This document shows, in pieces, positions 8,566-17,774 of a DNA stretch of 51,193 nucleotides (positions are counted from its first letter, which is position 1; each line of letters begins with the position of its first letter). This DNA comes from Bacteroidota bacterium (GTDB lineage: Bacteria; Bacteroidota; Bacteroidia; Chitinophagales; Chitinophagaceae), in the NCBI GenBank assembly GCA_018266555.1, contig JAFEAF010000021.1, forward strand, positions 1-51,193, written 5' to 3'. Made by a program: the position numbers and the translations under genes. The notes under the pieces are model-generated. The model ran no database searches and was not told the origin of the DNA. It saw nothing but the letters and a program-made list of their open reading frames with translations.

Positions 8566-9693
8566 TTATTTCTTCAACTCCACATCCGCAACAAGCATAT
8601 AATGATCGGATAAATTCTTCACCAGGCGATCCACCTGTAAAACCCGGAAATTTTTATCGGCAAAAATATAATCTATCCGCAGCGTGGGCGAAAGTGAATT
8701 AAAGGTTCTTCCAATCCCCCATCCTTTTTTTAAAAATACATCCTGCATATCACCCCGTACCGTTTTGTAAGTATAAGAATTAGGAACATCATTCATATCT
8801 CCGCAAAGTAAAGTCGGGTGTTCACTCTTTTTTATTTCATCATTCACGATTTTTGCCTGGATGCTCCGGAATATTATTCCCCTTTTCATTTTTGAAATAA
8901 TAGTTCTTGAATTAATAAGAAGGCTATCCTGTTCTACCCGTTCAATACTGCTGATTTTATTATAATCGCTTTTCTTAAATTGAAGGGATTGCAAATGGGT
9001 GGTGTAAACCCTTATGGTGTCATCATTAATTTTAATATCAGCATGCATCAATACCTCCGGCAATGTTGGATGCGGATACCGTACCAATCCTGAATCTACA
9101 ATAGGATATCTTGAAAAAATAATGGAACTATAATATTGCATGACTCCGTCTTCATCATAAGAAAAATAGGAATACGGATAATTCAATAACCGGCGTATGT
9201 AATCAATATTATCATAATAATCAGGATTGGTTGAAGTTTGAAATTCCTGCAGGCAAAGTATGTCGGCATTCTGCTTTTCAATTTCATCCATCATCCTTAC
9301 CCTTGTTTGACTTCCTTTGTTATTATTTTTTCTCAGCTCAATAAAACGGGCAACATTCCAGCTGACAACCCGGATGGACTGAGGATCCTTCTCGTAATGA
9401 AACGTATGAGATATGTGAATGGCAAAAAAAAAGCTAATACTTTCAAGCCCGGCCAAAAGTGGTATAGCTGAAATTAAAGATCGTTTCGGTTTTATAAACA
9501 GCCATACTATCAAAAACAGGATCATAATGAGTAGTAGGAACGGAAACAGCAATGCCAATAATGAAATAAACCACCACCGGGCAGGATCGAGATGCGGGGC
9601 AGCAAAACAAGCCAAAAGAAATAAAACTCCAACGAATATGTTGGTGTAAATAAAAAAACGTTTTACCCAAACATGAAATGTACCCGAAGCCAT
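8566..9693 (-). CDS. membrane-anchored endonuclease/exonuclease/phosphatase family protein
   Basis: A 375-residue protein. About 100 N-terminal residues form three hydrophobic helices (about 12-32, 40-65 and 75-95). An EEP-fold (DNase I-like) catalytic domain follows. The active-site blocks are recognisable: VVSWNVARF with the metal-site Asn, ILCLQEFQ with the catalytic Glu, CGDMNDVPNSYT with the Asp/Asn pair, and LSDHYMLVAD with the terminal His. The family cleaves phosphodiester or phosphomonoester bonds in nucleic acids, lipids or inositol phosphates; the substrate of this membrane-bound Bacteroidota type is not known. It is the last gene of a probable minus-strand unit with the two rhomboid proteases (99-base gap), an arrangement I recall as common in this lineage. 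The ATG at 9693 is the natural start. Confidence 0.85.
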   Translation of the reverse strand: MASGTFHVWVKRFFIYTNIFVGVLFLLACFAAPHLDPARWWFISLLALLFPFLLLIMILFLIVWLFIKPKRSLISAIPLLAGLESISFFFAIHISHTFHYEKDPQSIRVVSWNVARFIELRKNNNKGSQTRVRMMDEIEKQNADILCLQEFQTSTNPDYYDNIDYIRRLLNYPYSYFSYDEDGVMQYYSSIIFSRYPIVDSGLVRYPHPTLPEVLMHADIKINDDTIRVYTTHLQSLQFKKSDYNKISSIERVEQDSLLINSRTIISKMKRGIIFRSIQAKIVNDEIKKSEHPTLLCGDMNDVPNSYTYKTVRGDMQDVFLKKGWGIGRTFNSLSPTLRIDYIFADKNFRVLQVDRLVKNLSDHYMLVADVELKK

Positions 9694-9792
9694 AGTACAC
9701 GAATTTCAGAAATAGGAATGATTTGGCAATTATTAATTGTTCAGAAACACCAGGGATAAATGTAATCAATCCGGTAGCGGCGCAAAATGCAT

Positions 9793-10722
9793 TTATGTAT
9801 TTTCTTTGCTGGCCCTCTTTAATAATTCCTTTTCCTCTTTTGTAAGAAAATTGTACCCTTTTTGATTGATCTTATCCAAAATCTCATCAATACGCTGCTG
9901 CGTTATGTGTGGCGTTTTTTTGTAAGGATCTGAAGTTGATTTATAAAATAATTCTTCTTTGGTAGTCTTCCCTTTTTTGGGCTTATCGGGGTTGAAAAGA
10001 TTATTTACCCAATCAAAAAAATTATTCATCCAATCACTCCAGTCATAACCTTTTCGAAGCAGGAAAATAAAAAGAAAGCCCATGAGAGCTCCGGCGATAT
10101 GAGTAATATATAGCTCGGTATTTCCAACGGGTATTGTTGCCAGATCAATGACTACATAAATACCGGTAAGTATCCATAAGGGTACGCCGCCATTCAGCAT
10201 AGGAAAAATCCGGAACCCCGGAGCCACTAACGTAGTGGCAATAGCCACACCCATGATTCCTGCAGAAGCGCCAAACATTATGTTTTGATGGATTCCAGGT
10301 TGTAATGCAGGCAATAAATTATTGGCTAACACAAAAGCCAGTGCACCAGCCAAGGCACTATATATAAATACTGGAACTATTTTTTTATTCCCCGTAAGGT
10401 CTTGCATGATATAACCAAAGGCCCATAACCAAAGCATGTTTGCAAATACATTCCAAACCGAATCATGAACAAACATATATGTAAAAATTGTCCAGGGGTG
10501 GGCAAGTATCCGGGAAGTATCAGGTGATAAAGCAATCCATGGCAATACATTTTGCCTGTACAACACCAATCCCTCCGGATTTCCATGATTCAGGTAAAAA
10601 AGTGCTTTAATAAATGCGAAGATGACAAACACAACCAGGTTGATGCCGATGAGAAAGACCAGGCTATTTCCATTTTGACCTAACGAAACCCTTTGCTTAT
10701 ATTTTTTTGCAGAATAATTCAT
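9793..10722 (-). CDS. rhomboid family intramembrane serine protease with C-terminal tail (first of a tandem pair by position)
   Basis: A rhomboid-type protease of 309 residues. The catalytic Ser153 is in GASAGIMG and His208 is in YITHIAGALMG. The conserved HxxxxNxxxN-like segment (FVHDSVWNVFANM, residues 84-96) is also present. At least six membrane helices span residues 20-225. A charged cytosolic tail of about 80 residues follows (RKGYDWSDW, then a short helical C-terminal domain that includes the TQQRIDEILDKI and NFLTKEEKELL segments), as in many Bacteroidota rhomboids. Rhomboids cut membrane-protein substrates within or near their membrane helices; substrates here are unknown. It lies 50 bases downstream of a second rhomboid gene in the same direction, so the two are probably co-transcribed. 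Confidence 0.9.
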   Translation of the reverse strand: MNYSAKKYKQRVSLGQNGNSLVFLIGINLVVFVIFAFIKALFYLNHGNPEGLVLYRQNVLPWIALSPDTSRILAHPWTIFTYMFVHDSVWNVFANMLWLWAFGYIMQDLTGNKKIVPVFIYSALAGALAFVLANNLLPALQPGIHQNIMFGASAGIMGVAIATTLVAPGFRIFPMLNGGVPLWILTGIYVVIDLATIPVGNTELYITHIAGALMGFLFIFLLRKGYDWSDWMNNFFDWVNNLFNPDKPKKGKTTKEELFYKSTSDPYKKTPHITQQRIDEILDKINQKGYNFLTKEEKELLKRASKENT

Positions 10723-10772
10723 AGCTCACTCTTCAATTACAAAATTCAGGATTTTTTTTCAGGCATGTCATA

Positions 10773-11516
10773 TCAATACAACGTTCGGCGGTTCGTTTTG
10801 TTCCAGATATATACAATTATAAAACCGGTAATAGCTCCGCCAAGATGGGCAAAATGAGCAATGTTATCGCCTGAAACTGAACTTAACCCTCCAAATATAT
10901 CAATAGCAACAAACCCAAGCACAGCCCATTTAGCTTTTATGGGAATGGGGAGAAACATTATATAGAGTTCCGTATTAGGAAATGTATATGCAAAAGCAGC
11001 CATGACTCCCATAACAGCACCCGATGCACCTAGCGCCCCAGCCAATGCCCCCTTGTATTTCATAATACCATCCATATCATTGGCCTGAATGGCATGAAGT
11101 AGCGCTTCACAACGGAAATATTGAATCAATAAATGAAGTGCTGCGGCCCCGATCCCGGATGCCAGGTAAAAAATTAGAAACCGTTTTCCACCCCATACAT
11201 TTTCCAATATTCTGCCAAACATCCATAGCGTAAACATGTTAAATAAAATATGAAATATATTAGGCATGGGTGCATGGGCAAACATGTGTGTGAAAATCTG
11301 GTAAGGTTGAAAGGAAGGAAATGTTTCAGTAGGGGAAATTTGATGCAGTGCCTCTTTTAATGCCGGAGAAAGTATTGGCTGCAGAATCAGTTTATCAGTT
11401 AGCTGATATTGTTTATCCAAAATGGACTGGGCAACAAACACCAGTACATTGATAATAATAATATTTTTTAAAACGGGCGGAAAATTATCAGGCTTTGTAA
11501 ATCGAAAAGTACTCAT
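10773..11516 (-). CDS. rhomboid family intramembrane serine protease (upstream member of the pair)
   Basis: A 247-residue rhomboid with an active-site Ser165 in GASGAVMGV and His224 in HFAHLGGAITG. Residues 76-96 (FTHMFAHAPMPNIFHILFNM) match the family's oxyanion-side helix. It has about six membrane helices. Compared with its neighbour it lacks the C-terminal tail, so the two are diverged paralogues and not a recent duplication. The gene precedes the longer rhomboid by 50 bases and follows rlmD by 50 bases, which makes an rlmD-rhomboid-rhomboid-EEP unit plausible. Start ATG at 11516. Confidence 0.9.
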   Translation of the reverse strand: MSTFRFTKPDNFPPVLKNIIIINVLVFVAQSILDKQYQLTDKLILQPILSPALKEALHQISPTETFPSFQPYQIFTHMFAHAPMPNIFHILFNMFTLWMFGRILENVWGGKRFLIFYLASGIGAAALHLLIQYFRCEALLHAIQANDMDGIMKYKGALAGALGASGAVMGVMAAFAYTFPNTELYIMFLPIPIKAKWAVLGFVAIDIFGGLSSVSGDNIAHFAHLGGAITGFIIVYIWNKTNRRTLY

Positions 11517-11566
11517 GCGGTAAAATTACAGGTTATCTCCAGAGATCATGAAGGAAAATTATTGTT

Positions 11567-12979
11567 TTACAAATTTTTCAGTTTTAACTGCACTACATTT
11601 TCGATATGATGCGTATGAGGAAACATGTCGAGAGGCTGGATTTTTGTCACTTCATACTTTTCTCCCAGCAAATTCAGGTCACGCCCCTGGGTAGCAGGAT
11701 TGCAACTGACATAAACGACAACCGGCGCTGCAACGTCCAATATTTTTTTAACTAATTTATCATGCATCCCCGCACGGGGCGGGTCGGTAATTATGACATC
11801 AGGAAATCCATGAAGCCCGAAAAAATCGTTATTGCAGATATCAATCACATCCCCGGCATAAAATGCTGCGTTGGTTAATTGATTGAGGGATGCATTTTGT
11901 TTGGCATCTTCAATGGCGGCAGCGATGAGTTCCACACCAATAATATTTTTTGCTCCCCGGCTTAAAAAAATTCCAATACTACCTGTGCCGCAATACAGAT
12001 CATAAATCGTTTCTTTTCCTGACAGCTCTGCAAAATCTCTCGACACACGGTATAATTTTTCAGCCTGGGCGGTATTGGTTTGAAAAAAAGATTTTGGGCC
12101 GATCCGGAAATAAAAATTTTCTAGTTTTTCGGTTACATACCCGTTGCCATGATAGATCACCGGCACCAGGTCATTGATGCTGTCATTCATCTTTGTATTG
12201 ATGGTGTACAGTAAAGTTGTTATAGAAGGAACCTGATGTAGCAAATGATCCAGTAATTTTTTGTGATTGTTCTCATCTTTTTTTCCAAATACAATATTCA
12301 CCATCACTTCACCGGTAGTGCAGATGCGGATCTGCATTGTCCTTAAAAATCCATAATGCCCCCGGATATCATAAAACTCCAAACCATTTTCTTTTGCAAA
12401 ATTTTTTACTATTCTTCTTATTGCATTACTGGGTTCAGCCTGGAGATAGCAGGTGTCAATATCCACTACTTTATCAAAAATACCCGGGGCATGAAACCCC
12501 GCAACATTTTCTTCAGGAGAAATACCGGGATTACTCAATTCTTCCGGCAGTAAAAATCTTCGGTTGCCAAAAGTATATTCCAGTTTATTCCGGTAATATG
12601 TTGTTTCATCAGCGCCAATGATGGGCATAGATCCGGGCAGAGGGATTTTCCCGATACGCTGTAAATTATCCATGACCTGCCTTTCTTTATATGCTAATTG
12701 TTTTTCATAAGGCAGCATTTGCCACTGGCATCCGCCACATACGCCAAAATGAGAACAAAATGGCGGCACCCGGTTTTTGGAAAATGAATGGAACCTCAAC
12801 GGCCAGCCTTCGGCCCAATCTTTTTTACTTTTAAAAATTTTTATATCCACCACATCACCGGGCACTACCCGTTCAATGAAGATTACTTTTCCATCCACTC
12901 TTGCCAATGAACGCCCCTCGGCAGCATAATCTTCCACCAATACTTTTTCTAATATAATATTCCGGTTTTTTCTTCTCAC
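11567..12979 (-). CDS. rlmD: 23S rRNA (uracil(1939)-C(5))-methyltransferase RlmD/RumA family
   Basis: A 470-residue SAM-dependent RNA m5U methyltransferase. An N-terminal TRAM domain (residues 10-60) comes first. The [4Fe-4S] cysteines follow at Cys75, Cys81, Cys84 (CSHFGVCGGC) and Cys177. The SAM motif IYDLYCGTGSIGIFLS and the catalytic Cys426 in YVSCNPATQGRDL complete the family pattern. The enzyme methylates U1939 of 23S rRNA in E. coli; Bacteroidota may use one such enzyme for more than one uridine, so the exact site is inferred. The start is GTG at 12979; no ATG is available before the TRAM domain. A TATTTTTG element lies immediately upstream, leaving almost no leader. Genes for two rhomboids follow closely. 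Confidence 0.92.
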   Translation of the reverse strand: MRRKNRNIILEKVLVEDYAAEGRSLARVDGKVIFIERVVPGDVVDIKIFKSKKDWAEGWPLRFHSFSKNRVPPFCSHFGVCGGCQWQMLPYEKQLAYKERQVMDNLQRIGKIPLPGSMPIIGADETTYYRNKLEYTFGNRRFLLPEELSNPGISPEENVAGFHAPGIFDKVVDIDTCYLQAEPSNAIRRIVKNFAKENGLEFYDIRGHYGFLRTMQIRICTTGEVMVNIVFGKKDENNHKKLLDHLLHQVPSITTLLYTINTKMNDSINDLVPVIYHGNGYVTEKLENFYFRIGPKSFFQTNTAQAEKLYRVSRDFAELSGKETIYDLYCGTGSIGIFLSRGAKNIIGVELIAAAIEDAKQNASLNQLTNAAFYAGDVIDICNNDFFGLHGFPDVIITDPPRAGMHDKLVKKILDVAAPVVVYVSCNPATQGRDLNLLGEKYEVTKIQPLDMFPHTHHIENVVQLKLKNL

Positions 12980-12983
12980 ATCG

Positions 12984-12991
12984 CAAAAATA
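12984..12991 (-). promoter_or_regulatory. putative -7 promoter element of rlmD
   Basis: The minus-strand sequence TATTTTTG fits TAnnTTTG and ends 4 bases before the GTG start. If active it would give a leaderless or nearly leaderless mRNA; otherwise it is a chance match in AT-rich DNA. No -33 partner was seen. Confidence 0.3.
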
Positions 12992-13150
12992 TAGGTTTAG
13001 TAATGGAAGTCCGGTTGTTTATGAGAGTTTGAAAAAAAATTACTGATGTTCAGCTTATGGCAATTGCTTAGTCTTGGTTTTCGCCTTTAACAACTGATAA
13101 ATTCGAAGCATTATCTATTTTAAACCTTAATAAATATCTTTGTATGCGAT

Positions 13151-13164
13151 ACCTGCCTGCAGGT
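13151..13164. repeat. short palindrome upstream of the TlpA-like gene
   Basis: ACCTGC-CT-GCAGGT has perfect 6-bp arms around a 2-base centre and ends 16 bases before the start of the following gene. It could be an operator, a leader hairpin that covers the ribosome-entry region, or part of a dispersed repeat. Confidence 0.35.
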
Positions 13165-13180
13165 TTATATTCAGAACTCC

Positions 13181-14626
13181 ATGAAACGAATCTCTTTAGT
13201 TATCCTGCTATTCGTGTGCAACATTGCATCCGCACAAACGGACGGCTATGAGATTCATGTCATTGTCAAACCATTCAAAAATCAATACGTTTACCTGGGA
13301 AATTATTCAGGAAAACAACTCCCGATTTTCGATTCTGTAAAACTGGATGATAAATGTGAAGGTGTATTCAAAGGATCTCAAAAACTTGGCGGAGGAATTT
13401 ATCTTATAGGTTATCCGGGTAAAAACGGGTATTTCGAATTATTGATTGATAAACAACAAAATTTTTCATTGATTGCCGATACGTCCACATTGCTTTCAAA
13501 AGGAGTACAGTTCATCAATTCTCCCGATAATGTTTTATTTTCAAATTACCAGCAAACCATGTCATCCAAGGGTGCACAGATTGAATCGGGTAAGAAAAAA
13601 TTAGCCCAGGCAAAAAATGCCACTGACTCTGCGCAGTTGACCCACCAGATTTCAAAACTGGATAATGAAATACAGCAATACCGGGAAACCCTGATCAAAA
13701 AAAACTCAGGTTCCATTCTCAGCACTTTATTGATCGCCATGCAGGAACCAATATTGCCTCCCGGCTTAAAAGACCCGAAGAATAAAAAAGATTCCATCAA
13801 AGCGTATTACTATTTTAAAGAACATTACTGGGATGGTGTTAATTTTTGGGATGATCGCCTTACCCGGACACCTTCCGGTTTGTTTGAAGCCAAGCTGGAT
13901 AAATATTTTGATCAGCTTGTTGCCCAACATCCCGATTCGGTGATCAAAGAAATGGACTGGATGCTGGGCTATGCTAGTATTAGTGATGAAATGACAAAAT
14001 TTTTGCTGTTGAAATTCGTGAATCGTTACCTGGTACAAAAATATATGTGGGAAGATGCCGTGTTTGTTCACCTTTTTGAAAAATATTTTTCTAATAAATC
14101 CTATCCCTGGCTTACGGAAAGTGGCAAGAAAACTATTGCCGACCGGGCTTATAATTTAATGGCCAATATCACCGGCACTGAAGCTGCAAATATTGAATTG
14201 CCGGATACGGCAGGAACCATGCAATCACTTTATGCAATGAAAGCGCCATATATTATAGTGTGTTTCTGGGATCCACTTTGCGGGCATTGCCAGGAAACCG
14301 TTCCGAAGCTGGATTCCATTTATAAAAATAAATGGAAAGCAAAAGGATTGAAAGTATTTGCTGTAGCAAAAGAAACAGACAGCAACAAAAAAGACTGGAT
14401 GAAATTTATTCATGAACATTCATTGCAGGATTGGACGAATGTGTATTATTCAAAATCAGATGAACAAGCAAGAGTGGACAGCGGTGTGGCCGGTTATTCA
14501 CAACTTTACGATGTGCAGTCTTTTCCTACATTATATTTGCTGGACAAAGACAAACGGATAGTCGCAAAAAAACTGGCTTTTGACCAGATTGATGAGATAT
14601 TGCAATTGAAAACAAAGGGTCTTTGA
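13181..14626 (+). CDS. exported thioredoxin-fold (TlpA-like) protein with DUF4369-like N-terminus
   Basis: A 481-residue protein with a cleavable signal peptide (hydrophobic residues 4-17, cleavage near ASAQT). An N-terminal beta-rich domain like DUF4369 spans about 25-125. A helical middle region resembles DUF5106 (about 130-345). The C-terminal thioredoxin domain carries the redox motif CGHC in CFWDPLCGHCQETVP and the cis-Pro in SFPTLYLL. Such proteins act in the periplasm, or on the periplasmic face of the outer membrane, as thiol-disulfide oxidoreductases; partners are unknown. The gene lies 26 bases upstream of a double-parvulin chaperone, which suggests a joint role in envelope protein folding. 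ATG 13181 gives an ideal signal peptide. DUF numbers are from memory. Confidence 0.82.
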   Translation: MKRISLVILLFVCNIASAQTDGYEIHVIVKPFKNQYVYLGNYSGKQLPIFDSVKLDDKCEGVFKGSQKLGGGIYLIGYPGKNGYFELLIDKQQNFSLIADTSTLLSKGVQFINSPDNVLFSNYQQTMSSKGAQIESGKKKLAQAKNATDSAQLTHQISKLDNEIQQYRETLIKKNSGSILSTLLIAMQEPILPPGLKDPKNKKDSIKAYYYFKEHYWDGVNFWDDRLTRTPSGLFEAKLDKYFDQLVAQHPDSVIKEMDWMLGYASISDEMTKFLLLKFVNRYLVQKYMWEDAVFVHLFEKYFSNKSYPWLTESGKKTIADRAYNLMANITGTEAANIELPDTAGTMQSLYAMKAPYIIVCFWDPLCGHCQETVPKLDSIYKNKWKAKGLKVFAVAKETDSNKKDWMKFIHEHSLQDWTNVYYSKSDEQARVDSGVAGYSQLYDVQSFPTLYLLDKDKRIVAKKLAFDQIDEILQLKTKGL

Positions 14627-14652
14627 CCCGATAAGAATAAAAATTCAATTCT

Positions 14653-16596
14653 ATGAATAAAAGTTGGTCGGTAATGATCATTGCCTGTTGCATGGCAACT
14701 CATTCTTTTTCCCAAACCCTCTTCAACTATGGAAACCATGCAGTGAGTGCCTCCGAATTTCTCAGGGCTTATAACAAAAACAACACGCAACCTGTTACCA
14801 ACAAAGCAAAATCCATTAAAGAATATCTTGACCTCTTTATCAATTCAAAACTTAAAATTGAAGAAGCGTATAACCGGGGATATGATACATTGCCGCAGAT
14901 CAAAAGTGAAGTAGACAACCTCCGTACTCAAATTATTGAAAATTACATGACCGATCCTGCCACAGCCGATCAACTGGTAAAAGAAGCATTTCACCGGAGC
15001 CTTAAGGATATTCGTATTGCACATATTTTTATTTCATTTAAAAATTCCAATGGCGTTGTTGATACGGTTGCTGCACAAAAGAAACTTAATGAAGTAATGG
15101 CTAAATTAAAACAGGGTGAAAATTTTTTAAACCTTGCGGAACAATTCTCTGATGACCCCTCTGCTAAAATCAATAAAGGTGATTTAGGTTATATCACCGT
15201 GTTCACATTGCCTTATGATTTGGAAACACTGGCTTATACCACACCAGTTGGAAAATATTCCGAGCCGTATCGTTCTCATGCCGGGTATCATATTTTCAAA
15301 AACCTCGGCGAACGAAAAGCCCTGGGAAAAATGAAGGCTCAGCAAATTTTACTGGCATTTCCTCCGGAGTCAGATGCAAACACAAAAAAACAAATTGCTC
15401 ATCTTGCGGATTCATTATATCGGCGTATAATGGCCGGTGATGATTTTGCTAAACTGGCCATGGCGTACAGCAATGATTATGTTACTGCGCCCACCGGAGG
15501 TATAATTCCTGAATTTCCTGTTGGCAAATATGAACCGGATTTTGAAAACAGGGTATGGGCTTTGTCAAAAAACGGTGAAGTGAGCAAACCTTTTCTTACA
15601 ACACATGGCTATCATATTGTAAAACGCATATCTGTTATTCCTGTTGTAACCGATGAAAAAGACAAAAACAACCTGGAAACAATACGTCAACAGGCAATGA
15701 ATGATGGTCGCTGGCAAATTTCAAAAGATGTTATTTACAAACATGTTCTTAAAACTGCCGGCTTTAAAAAATTCCCTTATAACAATGCTGCATTGTGGGC
15801 ATATACTGACAGCATAATTGATCGCAAGCCGCTGGGCATTGGGAAAAATATGGAAAAAGACGCTTCTTTATTTCAAATCGGGGATAGCGTATTTACCATG
15901 CCGCATTGGATATCTTATGTACAATCTTTCCGTTATAAACCGGATGGCAGCGGTTTAAAATCACATGACCAGATCATGGATGACTGTATTCATTCTGTAG
16001 CAATGGATTACTATCGAAAACACCTGGAACAGTTCAATAATGAATTTCGTTATCAAATGGATGAGTTTCGTGATGGTAACCTGTTCTTCGAGATCATGCA
16101 ACGGGAAGTGTGGAATAAATCACAGGCAGACTCCACCGAACTTGAAGCTCTTTATAATAAAGACTCTAAAAAATATATGTGGAAACAAAGTGCTGATGCA
16201 GTAGTCTTTTTTTGTTCGGATCAAAGTATTTCAAAAATTGTATATGATGCCATAAAAAAAGATCCTTCAGAATGGCAAAAGAATATTGAGCCTTTCGCAG
16301 AAAAAGTGGTGGCTGATTCGGGTAGATATGAATGGCCGCAGATACCCACTGCAGTAAAAACCACGTTTATTCCAGGCATGCTGACCCAACCCCTGATCAA
16401 TAAAAATGATAATACTGCCTCCTTTGCATATATTATCAAAGTATTCACGCAGCCAACTCAAAGATCATTCAGCGAAGCCAGGAGTCTTGTGATTGGTGAT
16501 TATCAAAAACAACTGGAAGAACAGTGGGTAGCAACATTGAAAAAGAAATACCCGGTAGTGATCAATCAGAAAGCATTAGCAGAAATTTCCAGGTAG
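14653..16596 (+). CDS. exported peptidyl-prolyl isomerase with two parvulin domains
   Basis: A 647-residue periplasmic protein. The signal peptide covers residues 1-21 (cleavage near HSFSQ). A SurA-like helical N-terminal region follows (about 25-110). Two PpiC/parvulin-type domains come next. The first is at about 115-215, with DIRIAHIFI, FSDDPSAKINKGDLGY and the final SHAGYHIFKNLG. The second is at about 220-330, with GKMKAQQILLAF, TGGIIPEFPVGKYEP and THGYHIVK. The remaining 300 residues are a mostly helical C-terminal region of unknown role, ending in a segment (about 560-647) that loosely recalls a third, degenerate domain. The family assists outer-membrane protein folding. It follows the thioredoxin-like gene by 26 bases and probably shares its transcript. 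Confidence 0.87.
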   Translation: MNKSWSVMIIACCMATHSFSQTLFNYGNHAVSASEFLRAYNKNNTQPVTNKAKSIKEYLDLFINSKLKIEEAYNRGYDTLPQIKSEVDNLRTQIIENYMTDPATADQLVKEAFHRSLKDIRIAHIFISFKNSNGVVDTVAAQKKLNEVMAKLKQGENFLNLAEQFSDDPSAKINKGDLGYITVFTLPYDLETLAYTTPVGKYSEPYRSHAGYHIFKNLGERKALGKMKAQQILLAFPPESDANTKKQIAHLADSLYRRIMAGDDFAKLAMAYSNDYVTAPTGGIIPEFPVGKYEPDFENRVWALSKNGEVSKPFLTTHGYHIVKRISVIPVVTDEKDKNNLETIRQQAMNDGRWQISKDVIYKHVLKTAGFKKFPYNNAALWAYTDSIIDRKPLGIGKNMEKDASLFQIGDSVFTMPHWISYVQSFRYKPDGSGLKSHDQIMDDCIHSVAMDYYRKHLEQFNNEFRYQMDEFRDGNLFFEIMQREVWNKSQADSTELEALYNKDSKKYMWKQSADAVVFFCSDQSISKIVYDAIKKDPSEWQKNIEPFAEKVVADSGRYEWPQIPTAVKTTFIPGMLTQPLINKNDNTASFAYIIKVFTQPTQRSFSEARSLVIGDYQKQLEEQWVATLKKKYPVVINQKALAEISR

Positions 16597-16697
16597 GGCA
16601 AAAGAATGGACAATGGGCAATAAAAAATGTGCAAATGAACTGATCATCTATTCAACTAAATATACCGCTTCTCTCTTTTTACTATTTAGCCTTTAGC
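16597..16697. other. 101-bp convergent intergenic stretch
   Basis: The stretch lies between the convergent parvulin gene and metF. It contains simple, repetitive-looking text (for example ATGGACAATGGGCAAT, and two TTTAGCC copies around 16685-16697) but no clear terminator hairpin. Confidence 0.4.
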
Positions 16698-17648
16698 CTA
16701 TAATTCTTTTATCACATTGGCAATCACATGTGGTTTCCCCAGGGTATAATAATGCAAAACCGGTACTCCATATTTTTTCAACTCCTTGGACTGAGCGATC
16801 AACCATTCAGTCCCTATCTTTTCCACATCGGCATCGGTTGTAGCTTTCAAAATTTCATTGGCAAACTCTGCAGGTAGATCCACATGAAAAGTGCGGGGTA
16901 TGATTGTTAATTGTTTTTTGGATGTGATCGGTTTCAGCCCGGGAATAATTGGTACGGTAATGCCGGCTTCACGGCAATGTTTTACAAAATCAAAAAATTT
17001 ATTATTGTCAAAAAACATTTGAGTGACGATATATTCTGCTCCGGCATCCATTTTGGCTTTCAGGTAATGCATATCAGTATCCATATTTGGCGCCTCGAAA
17101 TGTTTTTCAGGGTAGCCTGCTACACCGGCACAAAATTTTGTTCCATCGGTTCCTTTTAATTCTTCTTCCAGGTAAATGCCATGATTCAGGTTCACCACCT
17201 GCTTTAGCAGGTCAATCGCATATTTATGGCCATCTGGTTCCGCTTCAAATGACGTTTCATTTTTAGCAGCATCCCCCCGCAATACCAAAACATTATCTAT
17301 TCCGAGATAACTCAGCGTCAGCAATGCATCTTCGGTTTCCTGAATAGAAAATCCACCGCAAATAAGATGCGGTACAGTGTCCACATTATACCGGTTCATG
17401 ATGGAAGCACAAATAGCTTCAGTGCCCGGCCGTTTCCGGATAACCACTTTTTCAAAGTTTCCATCAGCTCTTTTCCGGAAAATGTGTTCGCTGCGATGAT
17501 AGGTTACATTGATATATGCTGGCTTAAACTCCATTAGCGGATCCAAATGGTTATAAATAGCTTTGATGCCTTTCCCTTTTAAAGGAGGCAGTATTTCAAA
17601 AGATATCAACGTGTCTTTCGCCTGCTGAATATGATCAATTACGGTCAT
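16698..17648 (-). CDS. metF: methylenetetrahydrofolate reductase
   Basis: A flavin-dependent TIM-barrel enzyme of 316 residues that reduces 5,10-methylene-THF to 5-methyl-THF for methionine synthesis. Hallmarks are SFEILPPLKG (the catalytic Glu of the conserved SFEFFPP motif, here EILPP), YINVTYHR, the PHLICGGFS segment, NVLVLRGDA and the flavin/folate-contacting VTQMFFDN. PIIPGLKPITS is also typical. The ATG at 17648 is preferred over a TTG at 17660 because a good promoter is correctly spaced upstream (TTTG, 20 bases, TAGCTTTG, giving a leader of about 20 bases). Length and motifs are normal. It is monocistronic by appearance. No riboswitch-like structure was seen in its short leader. Confidence 0.95.
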   Translation of the reverse strand: MTVIDHIQQAKDTLISFEILPPLKGKGIKAIYNHLDPLMEFKPAYINVTYHRSEHIFRKRADGNFEKVVIRKRPGTEAICASIMNRYNVDTVPHLICGGFSIQETEDALLTLSYLGIDNVLVLRGDAAKNETSFEAEPDGHKYAIDLLKQVVNLNHGIYLEEELKGTDGTKFCAGVAGYPEKHFEAPNMDTDMHYLKAKMDAGAEYIVTQMFFDNNKFFDFVKHCREAGITVPIIPGLKPITSKKQLTIIPRTFHVDLPAEFANEILKATTDADVEKIGTEWLIAQSKELKKYGVPVLHYYTLGKPHVIANVIKEL

Positions 17649-17676
17649 TAAAAAAACCAATACTTATTGGGCGGTG

Positions 17677-17708
17677 CAAAGCTAAGGATGCCGGATATGA
17701 AAAGCAAA
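17677..17708 (-). promoter_or_regulatory. metF promoter, Bacteroidota type
   Basis: On the minus strand, TTTG (17708-17705), a 20-base spacer, then TAGCTTTG (17684-17677) match the Bacteroidota vegetative consensus in both boxes and in spacing. Transcription should begin near 17670, about 20 bases before the metF ATG. Confidence 0.65.
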
Positions 17709-17774
17709 CCCTGAAGAAAGATAGCCTGTAAAATAATATCGTATAAACCGAATGTTTAAGTTAATAACTCTACT

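Noticed and set aside
17649-17774. Possible SAM-responsive riboswitch ahead of metF
   Set aside because: With the promoter at 17677-17708 the leader is only about 20 bases, too short for a riboswitch.
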